Below the pieces are notes generated by a model. The model was not told where the DNA came from, made no database searches, and saw nothing but the letters and a program-made list of their open reading frames with translations. Positions 26,353-35,692 of a stretch of 64,000 nucleotides of DNA are shown piece by piece. The stretch covers positions 1 to 64,000 of the forward strand of contig JAUIAY010000001.1 in the NCBI GenBank assembly GCA_030425285.1, given 5' to 3'. The position numbers and the translations under genes are program-made. Position 1 is the stretch's first letter; each line of letters begins with the position of its first letter. The DNA is from Bacteroidia bacterium (GTDB taxonomy: Bacteria; Bacteroidota; Bacteroidia; Flavobacteriales; Flavobacteriaceae).

Positions 26353-28011
26353 ATGAAAAAAATTACTTTTCTATTCTTTTTAATTTTATCGGTCACCTTT
26401 TACGCGCAAACGCCAGGCGAAGTAAGTGCTCTTACTCCAATTGATGCTACCATAGCCTATCAAGGGTTTGGAGAAGCCGAACCTTTATTGGGTTCTGGTG
26501 AATACAAAATATTTTATGACAATATTAATGGCGTACTTGACAAGCCTATATTTTTTGTTGATGGTTTTGACCCAAATGATAGTAGGGATATAGATTCCAT
26601 GTACGATTTATTAAATTATGGCGGTTCAGGAGAAAATCTTGGTGACATTGTTAGAGATGAAGGCTATGATTTAGTTGTACTTAATTTTCCAGAAGAATAT
26701 GCCAGCCCTACTGATGGAACGACATTGATTAAGGGTGGTGCTGATTTTATTCAGCGAAATGCCTTTATTTTAGTCGAATTAATCAATACCATAAACTCAA
26801 ACAAAGCTATTGGTTCAGAAGCCAATGTAGTTATAGGACCCAGTATGGGTGGATTAATTTCGCGTTATGCATTAGCCTACATGGAAAGTCAAAGCATCGA
26901 TCATGATACACGTTTATATATTTCTTTTGATTCGCCTCACCGTGGCGCCAATGTTCCCATTGGACTACAATACTTGTTTAATTATATGGTTAATGGCGAT
27001 CCTGGTATAACAGAAGCCGAACCACTGGTCTCTGGACTATTGAATAGTCCAGCAGCAAAACAAATGCTTATTGATCATTATTTAGGTCATGTAGACTCTG
27101 GAGGTGTCGAACAGGATGGTACTACACCCACGCCAAAAGGTGCGCCAAACTTTAGAGATAATTTTCAAACTGAATTGGATGGTTTGGGTTTTGCTCAAAA
27201 TGTCAGAAATGTTTCCATAACTAATGGTAGTGGTACTGGAGAATTGACAGGAACACCTGGAATGGAGCTAATAAGCCACACCTTCAATACAGGAGAAGTC
27301 GATGGATTTGACACTAGAGCTATTATAGATGTTCATTTTACTCCCGAAGCAGGTCAAAACATCGAAGTTACTGATTTTACTGGCCAAGCATTTGTATTTA
27401 TCTTTTGGATTACTGGATTGGAATTTAGTGCTCGATCAGAAGCTTCAAGTGATTCAGATGGTCTGGATAGTGCTCCTGGCGGACAGTTTGATTTGTTTGG
27501 CTTTGACGACGGCACCAATCCTTTGATTACAGAGTTTGTCAATAATTTAAACACACAATACTTCAATTTCATCCCTACGTTAAGTGGTTTGGCCATTGAT
27601 TCCGAAACAGATTGGTATACTATTCCCGTCACTAATGATTCTCCTTTTGTAAATACTTACATTCCTAGCAATAATGAGCCACATGTAACCTTAACCGAAG
27701 GCAATGTAGCATTTGCACTAGAAGAGATAAGAGGAGAAACTCTTGGGATTAACGACAATGCGATTGTCAGTAACACTATTAGGTTAAGAGAGAACCCAAT
27801 ATCAAATAGTTTTACAATATTAAGTAGTCAATCTATAAATGGTGCCGAAATAAGAATAGTAGATATGTCGGGGAAAATTGTTTACAATGAAATTACACAT
27901 TTAAACGCAAACACTAGTATTGCTACGAACTTGACATCTGGCATATATATCCTTCAAATAACCAACAATAATGATGTCAATTTTCGCACAAAACTTATAG
28001 TGAATCACTAG
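26353..28011 (+). CDS. Type IX-secreted alpha/beta hydrolase (lipase-like)
   Basis: The 552-residue protein has a signal peptide (ITFLFFLILSVTFYA, then QTP). An alpha/beta hydrolase-like domain follows, with KPIFFVDGFDPND (beta strand and oxyanion region), the nucleophile elbow VIGPSMGGLISRYAL (Ser164, GxSxG) and YISFDSPHRGANVP, which resembles PGAP1/triacylglycerol lipase-type enzymes. A late histidine in NEPHVTL could complete the triad. The last 75 residues (IRLRENPISNSFTI, then IRIVDMSGKIVY and LTSGIYILQI) form a type A type IX sorting domain (TIGR04183). The enzyme is thus predicted to be secreted or surface-bound. The substrate, perhaps lipid or another ester, is not determined. Confidence 0.86.
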   Translation: MKKITFLFFLILSVTFYAQTPGEVSALTPIDATIAYQGFGEAEPLLGSGEYKIFYDNINGVLDKPIFFVDGFDPNDSRDIDSMYDLLNYGGSGENLGDIVRDEGYDLVVLNFPEEYASPTDGTTLIKGGADFIQRNAFILVELINTINSNKAIGSEANVVIGPSMGGLISRYALAYMESQSIDHDTRLYISFDSPHRGANVPIGLQYLFNYMVNGDPGITEAEPLVSGLLNSPAAKQMLIDHYLGHVDSGGVEQDGTTPTPKGAPNFRDNFQTELDGLGFAQNVRNVSITNGSGTGELTGTPGMELISHTFNTGEVDGFDTRAIIDVHFTPEAGQNIEVTDFTGQAFVFIFWITGLEFSARSEASSDSDGLDSAPGGQFDLFGFDDGTNPLITEFVNNLNTQYFNFIPTLSGLAIDSETDWYTIPVTNDSPFVNTYIPSNNEPHVTLTEGNVAFALEEIRGETLGINDNAIVSNTIRLRENPISNSFTILSSQSINGAEIRIVDMSGKIVYNEITHLNANTSIATNLTSGIYILQITNNNDVNFRTKLIVNH

Positions 28012-28029
28012 TTTGAATTTAGGTTAACA

Positions 28030-28539
28030 ATGAATCAAAAACATGTTAAAAACCTTATAGATAAGCTTAAGTTAACACCACATCCTGAAGGCGGTTATTT
28101 TAGGGAAACTTATAGAAGTTCGGGAATTATTTCACCCGAAAATTTAGGCAAATCGTTTGGCAGCGAACGTAATTTTTCCACATGTATTTACTTCCTTTTG
28201 CCATCCGATAGTTTTTCTGCATTCCATAGAATAAAGCAAGATGAAATTTGGCATTTTTACCAAGGCTCACCTATTCGCCTTCACACTATTTCAAAACAAG
28301 GAACTTATGAATCATTTTTAATTGGTAACAATATTATGGCTGGTGAAAGGCCCCAATTAATTGTTCCTGCAGGTTATTGGTTCGCTGCAGAAATGATAGA
28401 GCTTAACAATTTCACATTGGTTGGCTGTACAGTATCCCCAGGATTTAGTTTTGAGGATTTTGAGCTTCCAGGCAGGGATGAGTTAATTACAAAATTTCCC
28501 CAACACCATGAGTTAATTTCTAGATTAACACATCACTAA
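28030..28539 (+). CDS. Cupin family protein (DUF985/Cupin_5)
   Basis: A 169-residue single-domain cupin. Typical DUF985 features are LTPHPEGGYFRETYRS at the start, ERNFSTCIYFLLP, SAFHRIKQDEIWHFYQGSP (metal-binding His and Glu) and the second motif GERPQLIVPAGYWFAAE. The family resembles sugar epimerase-like cupins, but no substrate is assigned. It starts 18 bases after the hydrolase stop and may be read through from it. It is convergent with rsmG. Confidence 0.88.
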   Translation: MNQKHVKNLIDKLKLTPHPEGGYFRETYRSSGIISPENLGKSFGSERNFSTCIYFLLPSDSFSAFHRIKQDEIWHFYQGSPIRLHTISKQGTYESFLIGNNIMAGERPQLIVPAGYWFAAEMIELNNFTLVGCTVSPGFSFEDFELPGRDELITKFPQHHELISRLTHH

Positions 28540-28550
28540 TTCAACAGAAT

Positions 28551-29180
28551 CTAACTCTTGAATTTTATTGGTAAGTGCACTACTTTTTTTGTTTCAAAAA
28601 AATCCTCTAAATAAAAATCGGAAATGTCATAGATTGTAGCTGTTTTATAATCTTGTAATTCTTCGGTTAAATCCCCTCCTTTTAAATATAGAATGCCATT
28701 TTTAAGCTCGTGGTTTTGCTTTTTGGATACTTTGCCTTTTATCCAATGTACAAAAGTTGGCATAGCTGCTACAGCCCTACTCACAATAAAATCGTAAGTA
28801 TCATTTATTTCCTCAACACGCGTATGGGTTGTTTTGACGTTTTCAAGTCCTAAACCAGAAACCACCTCATCAACAACCTTAAGTTTTTTGGCTATACTAT
28901 CTACTAAATGAAATGAGCAATTTGGGAATAATATAGCCAATGGAATACCTGGAAAACCACCTCCTGTTCCTACATCCATAATTTTAGCGCCATCCTTAAA
29001 TTGCATAACTTTTGCAATAGCCAAAGAATGTAAAACATGTCGCAGATATAACTCATCAATATCCTTACGGGAAACCACATTTATTTTTAGGTTCCAATCT
29101 TGATACAGTGACTCCAATAGCTTCAATTTAGAAACCTGATCATCGGTTAAGTTTGGAAAATATTTAAGGATTAGCTCCAT
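28551..29180 (-). CDS. rsmG: 16S rRNA (guanine-N7) methyltransferase RsmG
   Basis: RsmG methylates N7 of G527 in 16S rRNA using S-adenosylmethionine. The 209-residue product shows KINVVSRKDIDELYLRHVLHS, the SAM-binding MDVGTGGGFPGIPLAILFP and FIVSRAVAAM, all standard. Length and motifs are normal. It is transcribed alone, divergent from the desaturase. Confidence 0.95.
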   Translation of the reverse strand: MELILKYFPNLTDDQVSKLKLLESLYQDWNLKINVVSRKDIDELYLRHVLHSLAIAKVMQFKDGAKIMDVGTGGGFPGIPLAILFPNCSFHLVDSIAKKLKVVDEVVSGLGLENVKTTHTRVEEINDTYDFIVSRAVAAMPTFVHWIKGKVSKKQNHELKNGILYLKGGDLTEELQDYKTATIYDISDFYLEDFFETKKVVHLPIKFKS

Positions 29181-29261
29181 TTCATTGAATTTTCAACAAA
29201 AGTAACCATTTTTTGTGCATATTTTTATGAAAACTTTATGTCAGAGGAGACCTATATTAAC

Positions 29262-29269
29262 TATCTTTG
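29262..29269 (+). promoter_or_regulatory. -7 promoter box upstream of the desaturase
   Basis: TATCTTTG matches TAnnTTTG, 50 bases upstream of the start codon. A clear -33 TTG is missing. Confidence 0.5.
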
Positions 29270-29319
29270 GCAGCGTAAGTTAATTTGGTTTTATACCTAT
29301 TTGATTTAATAGCAACAAG

Positions 29320-30423
29320 ATGACAAAACAAACACTATCTTTTTCAAGAACGGATTCTGCAAAATTTTTCAGAACATTGAACAAACGTGTTAATGCCTAC
29401 TTCAAAGACAATAACATTAAGCGTACCGGAAACTGGAAACTTTGGTTAAAAACCATAGTCATGTTTTCCTTGTTTTTAGCACCTTATTTTTTAATACTGA
29501 CACTGAATATTCCTGGATGGGCGCAATTACTACTTACCATAGTTATGGGAATTGGTATGGCTGGAGTAGGAATGAATGTGATGCATGACGGAAATCACGG
29601 TTCTTATTCCAACAAAGAATGGATTAACCGTTTAATGGGTAGTAGTATTTATATATTAGCTGGAAACGTCTACAATTGGAAAGTACAACATAATGTCCTT
29701 CATCATACTTACACTAACATTCATGGTCATGATGAAGATTTGGAAGCAGGTAGAATTTTGCGCTTCACTGAACATTCCGAATGGAAATGGCATCATAAGT
29801 TCCAACATTATTATTCTGTTTTATTGTATGGTTTATTGACCATTAATTGGGCCATCACAACCGATTGGCAACAAATGAAGCGTTACATGAAACGCAAATT
29901 ATCCTATGGGAAATTTCCAAATCCTGTTTGGAATTGGAGTAAGTTGGTGATTTCCAAATTAATCTATGTTGGAATTTGGATAGTGATTCCTATGCTAATT
30001 TTAGATATAGCTTGGTGGAAAATACTTATTGGTTTCTTCGTGATGCATTATACTGCTGGACTCATTTTGAGTGTGGTATTTCAGTTGGCTCACGTTATGG
30101 AAGATGCTGAAATGCCTTTGCCTGAAGAATGTGGTACCATGAAAAACTCTTGGGCAGTTCACCAGTTAAAGACAACTGTTAATTTTTCAACAAAAAATCG
30201 TATTGTGAATTGGTTTACGGGTGGCTTGAACCATCAGGTAGAACACCATATTTTCCCACACATAAGTCATATTCACTATACCAAAATATCTAAAATAGTT
30301 AAAGAAACGGCTAAAGAGTTTAATTTACCTTACAACGAATACAAAACAACCCGTAAGGCAGTTATGGCCCACTTTAAGCATCTTAAGGAAATGGGTATGA
30401 GACCAGCCACTTTACAAGCCTAA
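29320..30423 (+). CDS. Membrane fatty acid desaturase (acyl-lipid/acyl-CoA type)
   Basis: A di-iron membrane desaturase of 367 residues. The three histidine boxes are complete: HDGNHG (from His89), HNVLHH (from His124) and HQVEHH (from His305). Hydrophobic pairs of helices lie at about 45-90 and 215-260. The third box of the form QVEHH is typical of front-end or linoleoyl-CoA-type desaturases rather than plain delta-9 enzymes. No cytochrome b5 domain is fused, so an external electron donor is needed. It probably adjusts membrane fluidity, but the double-bond position cannot be read from sequence. The aminotransferase follows after 18 bases. Confidence 0.9.
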   Translation: MTKQTLSFSRTDSAKFFRTLNKRVNAYFKDNNIKRTGNWKLWLKTIVMFSLFLAPYFLILTLNIPGWAQLLLTIVMGIGMAGVGMNVMHDGNHGSYSNKEWINRLMGSSIYILAGNVYNWKVQHNVLHHTYTNIHGHDEDLEAGRILRFTEHSEWKWHHKFQHYYSVLLYGLLTINWAITTDWQQMKRYMKRKLSYGKFPNPVWNWSKLVISKLIYVGIWIVIPMLILDIAWWKILIGFFVMHYTAGLILSVVFQLAHVMEDAEMPLPEECGTMKNSWAVHQLKTTVNFSTKNRIVNWFTGGLNHQVEHHIFPHISHIHYTKISKIVKETAKEFNLPYNEYKTTRKAVMAHFKHLKEMGMRPATLQA

Positions 30424-30441
30424 TCAATCATTTAAATATTA

Positions 30442-31629
30442 ATGGGTTTACTTTCAGAAAGAGTTTTAAATATGTCTACTTCTGCCACATTAGCTATGGC
30501 AGCAAAGGCTCGCGAATTACGAGCTGAAGGCAAGGACATCATTGGTTTAAGTTTGGGAGAACCAGATTTCAACACACCAGATTATATTAAAGAAGCAGCT
30601 ATAAATGCCATCAATGAGGATTACAATTCCTATACACCTGTTGACGGCTATGTAGAACTTAAGGAAGCTATCATTACCAAGTTCAAACGTGATAATAACC
30701 TAAATTATAGTTTACCACAGATTGTGGTTTCAACTGGAGCCAAACAAGCTTTGCATAATGTTGCTCAAGTGTTATTGAATCCAGGTGACGAAGTTATTTT
30801 GCCTTGTCCTTACTGGGTAAGCTATTCTGATATTGTCAAGTTAGCCGAAGGTGTTCCTGTTGAAGTCCAAACGACTATTGCAACCGACTTTAAAATGACA
30901 GCCGAACAATTGGAGGCTGCCATTACCCCTAAAACAAAAATGATTTGGTACAGCTCACCTTGCAACCCAAGCGGTTCATTATACAGCAAGGAAGAATTAC
31001 GTGCTTTAGCAGATGTTCTTCAAAAGCATCCTGATATTTATGTCGTTTCCGATGAAATTTACGAACACATCAATTTTACTGATAGTGGCCATGCGAGTAT
31101 GGCTCAATTTGACGATATGTACGACAGAACTATTACAGTTAACGGTGTGTCTAAAGCATTTGCAATGACTGGGTGGCGAATTGGTTATATTGGTGCTCCA
31201 GAAGCTATTGCAAGAGCTTGCAATAAAATGCAAGGTCAAGTTACCAGTGGTGCCAACTGTATTGCGCAACGCGCTGTTATCACAGCATTAAACGAACCTC
31301 CTTCGCGAGTTGATTATATGATTTCGGAATTTAAAACACGTCGAGATTTAGTATTAAAACTTCTCGAAGATGTTCCAGGCTTTATAAACAACACGCCAGA
31401 AGGTGCTTTTTATGTATTTCCTAATATTTCAGCTTTCTTTGGAAAAACCTTAAAAGGGAAAACCATTAACAATGCTACAGATTTCTCGTTATTCTTGTTA
31501 GAAGAAGCTTTGGTTGCAACTGTAACTGGAGATGCCTTTGGAAATCCTGATTGTATCCGTATTTCTTATGCAGCTAGTCAAGAGCAAATCATTGAAGCTA
31601 TAAAACGTATTAAGAAAGCTGTAAGTTAG
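30442..31629 (+). CDS. Pyridoxal-phosphate aminotransferase, class I (aspartate aminotransferase type)
   Basis: A 395-residue fold-type I enzyme. It shows ISLGEPDFNTPDYI-like substrate contacts (here GLSLGEPDFNTPDYI), CNPSGSLY, VVSDEIYEHINF and the Schiff-base lysine Lys238 in VNGVSKAFAMTGWRIGY. The C-terminal arginine in CIRISYAAS binds the substrate carboxylate. The sequence fits the Ib subgroup of aspartate/prephenate aminotransferases; exact specificity is not certain. It may be transcribed with the desaturase. Confidence 0.92.
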   Translation: MGLLSERVLNMSTSATLAMAAKARELRAEGKDIIGLSLGEPDFNTPDYIKEAAINAINEDYNSYTPVDGYVELKEAIITKFKRDNNLNYSLPQIVVSTGAKQALHNVAQVLLNPGDEVILPCPYWVSYSDIVKLAEGVPVEVQTTIATDFKMTAEQLEAAITPKTKMIWYSSPCNPSGSLYSKEELRALADVLQKHPDIYVVSDEIYEHINFTDSGHASMAQFDDMYDRTITVNGVSKAFAMTGWRIGYIGAPEAIARACNKMQGQVTSGANCIAQRAVITALNEPPSRVDYMISEFKTRRDLVLKLLEDVPGFINNTPEGAFYVFPNISAFFGKTLKGKTINNATDFSLFLLEEALVATVTGDAFGNPDCIRISYAASQEQIIEAIKRIKKAVS

Positions 31630-31641
31630 TCTTTTCTGATT

Positions 31642-31896
31642 TTAAGAAAACAACGCCAAAAAGACGATTAAAAACAAAGACACTTTAAGAGTCACTTCAA
31701 CAGCACATTGCGAGTTGTAAAAACAGCTTTTTATAGCTTGGCGTTTACCAAACAATGTTTGCTTGTTTGATTTTTTGTAATTTGAATCTACAATAGATTT
31801 GTAGTTAGAAGTTAATAAACCCATAGGCTTATTGTGTACGGACAAACTCTGTTTAGGAAACGGGTCTAAATCTTCGGTAGTTACTAATAATTCCAT
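31642..31896 (-). CDS. Small hypothetical protein with a C-terminal hydrophobic segment
   Basis: This 84-residue frame has codon use like its neighbours, an ATG start and no competing gene. The N-terminal 65 residues are polar and basic, and the last 18 (VTLKVSLFLIVFLALFS) could form a tail anchor. I recognise no family. A perfect 12-bp inverted repeat lies 9 bases upstream of the start, and TATTTTTG at 31951-31958 could be its -7 box. It may instead be a non-coding stretch with a chance frame. Confidence 0.45.
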   Translation of the reverse strand: MELLVTTEDLDPFPKQSLSVHNKPMGLLTSNYKSIVDSNYKKSNKQTLFGKRQAIKSCFYNSQCAVEVTLKVSLFLIVFLALFS

Positions 31897-31904
31897 TTTT
31901 ATAT

Positions 31905-31945
31905 TTTTAATTGGTTATACTATATAGACGAGCAACCAATTAAAA
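31905..31945. repeat. 12-bp perfect inverted repeat upstream of the small gene
   Basis: TTTTAATTGGTT at 31905-31916 and its exact complement AACCAATTAAAA at 31934-31945 flank a 17-base spacer. Neither strand carries a T-tract after the stem, so it does not look like a terminator. It could be an operator or a leader hairpin. Confidence 0.75.
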
Positions 31946-31978
31946 TGTTACAAAAATAATTTACAAATAGTTGTTTTT

Positions 31979-33472
31979 CTACCTGTTACGCCAGAAAAAG
32001 GGCGTTAAAAGTATCAAGACCGTAAATAATTCCAAACGACCAATAAGCATTAAAAAGGCACTCCACCATTTCCCTAAAGTTGGCAATGCAGCATAATTAT
32101 GTACTGGTCCAAAGTCTCCCAAAGCTGGCCCTACATTTCCTAAACTAGAGGCAGCCAATCCAACGGAAGATTGAAAATCTATGTTAAACATTGAAAACAC
32201 CAAAGCACCTACAATAAAGGATAACATGTAGAGAATAAAAAAGGCCAGAACATTAAAAACGATATCACCAGAAACCGATTTGGTGTTATATCTAACTGGT
32301 AAAATGGCATTAGGGTGCAAGGAACGCTTAAACTCCATAAAACCATTTTTTATCATAATAAGATGTCTAACAACCTTCACACCACCCGAAGTACTTCCAG
32401 CAGAACCTCCCAAAAACATCAACCCAAAAAAGAACACCACAAGAAATGGTGTCCACAAGGTATAATCGGCTGTCACAAAACCTGTTGTGGTTACAACGGC
32501 CAATACTTGAAAAAGCGCATGTCTAAAAGCACTTTCTCCAGGTCCCAAAACCATAGGATGTGAAATACTGGATATAGAAGGATCGGCTTTTAAATAAATA
32601 ATGATTGCAGCAATAGCAGTAAAAATGGCAATAAACTTAAAGTACAGTTTAAACTCTTCGTCCTGAATAACCTTTTGAACCTTTCCTTTAAAAACAAAAT
32701 AACTCAACACAAAGTTGGTTCCTGCCAAAAACATAAATACAATTATAATATACTGAATCAATGGATTACCATTCCAATGAGCAATACTTGCATTTTTAGT
32801 CGAAAAACCACCCGTTGACAACGTACTTAAGGCATGGTTAATCGCATCAAAGAAAGACATACCAGCAAGCTGCAACAACAACGTTTCTGCAATGGTATAA
32901 CCAAAATAAATTAACCAAAGTCTTTTGGCGGTGTCTGTAATTCTGGGATGAAGTTTATCAGCATTGGGACCTGGAGCTTCAGCAGCAAACAACTGCATAC
33001 CTCCAATACCCAACAATGGCAAAATAGCAATTGCCAAAACAATGATTCCCATACCTCCTATCCAATGGGTCGTACTACGCCAAAACAAAATGCCTTCAGG
33101 CATGACTTCAATGTCATTTAGTATAGTGGCACCAGTAGTGGTATAGCCAGACATCGTTTCAAAAAAAGCATTAGTAAAACTTGGAATGGCACCTGAAAGT
33201 ACGTAAGGTAAGGTTCCCGAAAGAGCCATAATGAGCCAACCGAATGTAACCACAATATAGCCCTCACGCTTATTCATGACTTTCTTGTGATCTCGGGTTT
33301 TAAACATAACCAAAGCACCTGCCATAATAGTTATAATTCCAGCAAGTAGAATATTTAACGTAACACCATCTTGATAGATGAGACTAATCAAAGCCGACAA
33401 GAGCATAAATCCACCATTGAAAAGCAGAAGCAGTCCTAAAAAGTGAAATATAATTTTGTCGTTGAGTTTCAT
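31979..33472 (-). CDS. trkH: TrkH family potassium uptake protein
   Basis: The membrane subunit of the Trk potassium system, 497 residues, with about ten to twelve hydrophobic helices and four pore loops. Filter-like motifs are TMSGYTTTGATIL, ALSTLSTGGFST, AVVTTTGFVTADY and ASSLGNVGPALG. It is translated together with trkA (2-base gap), whose product gates it. K+ uptake is important for osmotic balance, which fits a salt-water lifestyle. Confidence 0.94.
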   Translation of the reverse strand: MKLNDKIIFHFLGLLLLFNGGFMLLSALISLIYQDGVTLNILLAGIITIMAGALVMFKTRDHKKVMNKREGYIVVTFGWLIMALSGTLPYVLSGAIPSFTNAFFETMSGYTTTGATILNDIEVMPEGILFWRSTTHWIGGMGIIVLAIAILPLLGIGGMQLFAAEAPGPNADKLHPRITDTAKRLWLIYFGYTIAETLLLQLAGMSFFDAINHALSTLSTGGFSTKNASIAHWNGNPLIQYIIIVFMFLAGTNFVLSYFVFKGKVQKVIQDEEFKLYFKFIAIFTAIAAIIIYLKADPSISSISHPMVLGPGESAFRHALFQVLAVVTTTGFVTADYTLWTPFLVVFFFGLMFLGGSAGSTSGGVKVVRHLIMIKNGFMEFKRSLHPNAILPVRYNTKSVSGDIVFNVLAFFILYMLSFIVGALVFSMFNIDFQSSVGLAASSLGNVGPALGDFGPVHNYAALPTLGKWWSAFLMLIGRLELFTVLILLTPFFWRNR

Positions 33473-33474
33473 AC

Positions 33475-34824
33475 CTATAAGAACAGTCTTTCCACCTCCT
33501 CAATTGATCTGGGCAGACCACATATTACAACTTTGTCACCCTCTTGAATTCTAAAATCACCTAAAGCTATATAACCTATATTATCACGAATAACACCACC
33601 AATAATGGCTGATCTTGGAAAACCTGCATCTTTAATAAGTTTATTACAGATTTTTGAAGTCGACTTCACTTTAAATTCCAAAAGCTCGGCGTTCATATTG
33701 TTAAGCTTGGTCATGGCAACAACATCACCTCGTCTCACATACCTAAAAATATTATTGGCAGCCAATAGTTTTTTATTTATCAACGTGTCAATTCCAATGG
33801 ATTGTGACAATTCAAAATAATCCATATTTTCAACCAAAGAAATGGTCTTATTCACATTCTTGGATTTAGCCACAAGACTGGACATAATGTTAATTTCACT
33901 ATTACCTGTTACAGCAATAAAAGCATCCATATCACCAATGTTTTCTTCATCCAATAAATCAACATTTCTTCCATCTCCATTAATGACCAAGACATTAGGC
34001 AACTCGTCTGCCAAATCAAATGCACGCGCTTTGTCTTTTTCTATAAGCTTTACATTAAATTTACTATTGGCTAAATCGCGAGCCGTTTTATAGCCAATCT
34101 TACTACCGCCAAGGATCATGACATTTTTAATATCGGTATTGGCTTTTCCGGTAATCTTACATAATTCTTCGGCACCACCTTCACAGGTTATAAAGACCAC
34201 ATGATCACCTTCTTTCAATTGGGTGTCACCTCTTGGAATAATAGTGAATTGTGTCCCAAAACGTTGAATGGCAATAGGCACAAAATGTATCTCTGGAAAA
34301 ATCTGGGCTGCTTCCTTAACAGTTTTACCGGCAAAAGCCATGGTACGGGATAAATCAAAACCAACCATAGTCAATGCACCTCCTTCAAAAGCATAGGTAT
34401 CACTAAAAGCTGATTGATCCAATAACAATCTAATTTCAGAAGCCGCAAGCGCTTCAGGTGAAATCAATTCATCGATTCCAAATTTTGTAAAACCAACCTC
34501 GTCCTTGTGATGAATAAATTCCGTATTGGAAATTCGGGCAATAGTACGTTTGGCACCCAATTGTTTAGCCAAAACACAAACCGTGATATTAGTAGTTTCG
34601 GAAGATGTTACAGCAATTACCAAATCACTTAATTCCACGCGTGCATCTTTCAATATCGAAATAGAAGTTGCATCGCCTTTTATAACCTTAATATCCAAAT
34701 GATTATCTGCGTAAAGCAAACTATCTTTATTGGTGTCTATAAGGGTTATTTCCTGTGATTCGTAAGATAATAATTTTGCTAAATGAAATCCCACTTCACC
34801 AGCACCAGCAATAATTATTTTCAT
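33475..34824 (-). CDS. trkA: Trk system potassium transporter TrkA
   Basis: ATG 34824 gives MKIIIAGAGEVGFHLAKLL, the Rossmann nucleotide-binding start of TrkA; an in-frame start 18 codons upstream adds only an unrelated hydrophobic stretch. The 449-residue product has two RCK repeats, each an RCK_N Rossmann domain (second one NVMILGGSKIGYKTARDL) and an RCK_C domain. TrkA binds NAD(H)/ATP on the cytoplasmic face and controls TrkH. It is the first gene of the pair. Confidence 0.94.
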   Translation of the reverse strand: MKIIIAGAGEVGFHLAKLLSYESQEITLIDTNKDSLLYADNHLDIKVIKGDATSISILKDARVELSDLVIAVTSSETTNITVCVLAKQLGAKRTIARISNTEFIHHKDEVGFTKFGIDELISPEALAASEIRLLLDQSAFSDTYAFEGGALTMVGFDLSRTMAFAGKTVKEAAQIFPEIHFVPIAIQRFGTQFTIIPRGDTQLKEGDHVVFITCEGGAEELCKITGKANTDIKNVMILGGSKIGYKTARDLANSKFNVKLIEKDKARAFDLADELPNVLVINGDGRNVDLLDEENIGDMDAFIAVTGNSEINIMSSLVAKSKNVNKTISLVENMDYFELSQSIGIDTLINKKLLAANNIFRYVRRGDVVAMTKLNNMNAELLEFKVKSTSKICNKLIKDAGFPRSAIIGGVIRDNIGYIALGDFRIQEGDKVVICGLPRSIEEVERLFL

Positions 34825-34912
34825 GTGTAGTTTTACTAAAAAGTAATACAAATATAAAGCAAAAATTACTATTGCCACATTATTTGCGGCTTTATAATAA
34901 ATTACTAACTAG

Positions 34913-34944
34913 TTGCTTAATCCTTTGCTAATAGTTTATATTTG
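34913..34944 (+). promoter_or_regulatory. Promoter of ubiE/menG (-33 TTG, -7 TATATTTG)
   Basis: TTG at 34913-34915 and TATATTTG at 34937-34944 are spaced 21 bases apart, close to the Bacteroidota pattern. The -7 box covers the TTG at 34942, so that codon cannot be the translation start of the next gene. Confidence 0.65.
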
Positions 34945-34962
34945 CCTAAAAAAATTCACAAT

Positions 34963-35688
34963 TTGTCAAAAGTAAAACCATATAAAGACAGTGACCTGGG
35001 CAAAAAAGAACAGGTAACCAAAATGTTTGACAACATTTCAGGGAATTATGACGATTTAAATCGTGTTATTTCATTTGGCATAGATGTTTCTTGGCGAAAA
35101 AAGGTTGTTGCTCTTGTAAAAGCTACCAACCCAAAAACCATTTTGGATATTGCTACCGGAACAGGTGATTTGGCCATTAATCTAGCCGAGACAAACGCTG
35201 ACAGAATTATTGGCTTGGATATTAGCAGTGGCATGTTGGAAATAGGTAAACAAAAAGTCAATAAAAAAGGATTAGAAAGCACGATTGAAATGGTTTTGGG
35301 CGATTCAGAAAATATGCCTTTTGAGGATAATTATTTTGATGCCATAACAGTTGCCTTTGGTGTTCGAAATTTTGAAGCACTAGAGAAAGGACTTGCAGAA
35401 ATATATCGTGTTTTAAAGCCCGGTGGAACCTTTGTGATTTTAGAAACCTCTATGCCAACCAAAACACCATATAAACAAGGCTATAATTTTTACACCAAAA
35501 ACATACTTCCAATTATTGGTAAAGTGTTCTCAAAAGACAAAAGTGCTTATAAATATTTGTGCGAATCGGCATCAGTTTTTCCTTTTGGTGAGGCTTTAAA
35601 CAATATTTTACGTAAAATTGGGTTTATTAATGTTAATGATTTGCCCCAAACGTTTGGTGTGGCAACCATATATACATCATCCAAATAA
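34963..35688 (+). CDS. ubiE: Demethylmenaquinone methyltransferase (UbiE/MenG)
   Basis: The SAM-dependent enzyme adds the ring methyl group in menaquinone synthesis, the last step of the pathway that supplies the quinone used by NQR. The start chosen is TTG 34963 ([18 protein letters not shown]), which agrees with the family N-terminus and lies about 18 bases after the promoter's -7 box. Motifs include [33 protein letters not shown] and [14 protein letters not shown]. The product is 241 residues. porT follows after 4 bases. Confidence 0.93.
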   Translation: MSKVKPYKDSDLGKKEQVTKMFDNISGNYDDLNRVISFGIDVSWRKKVVALVKATNPKTILDIATGTGDLAINLAETNADRIIGLDISSGMLEIGKQKVNKKGLESTIEMVLGDSENMPFEDNYFDAITVAFGVRNFEALEKGLAEIYRVLKPGGTFVILETSMPTKTPYKQGYNFYTKNILPIIGKVFSKDKSAYKYLCESASVFPFGEALNNILRKIGFINVNDLPQTFGVATIYTSSK

Positions 35689-35692
35689 AACT

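Noticed and set aside
34825-34878. A longer N-terminus for TrkA
   Set aside because: The additional 18 residues are hydrophobic and precede the Rossmann start MKIIIAGAGEVG, which is where TrkA proteins begin.
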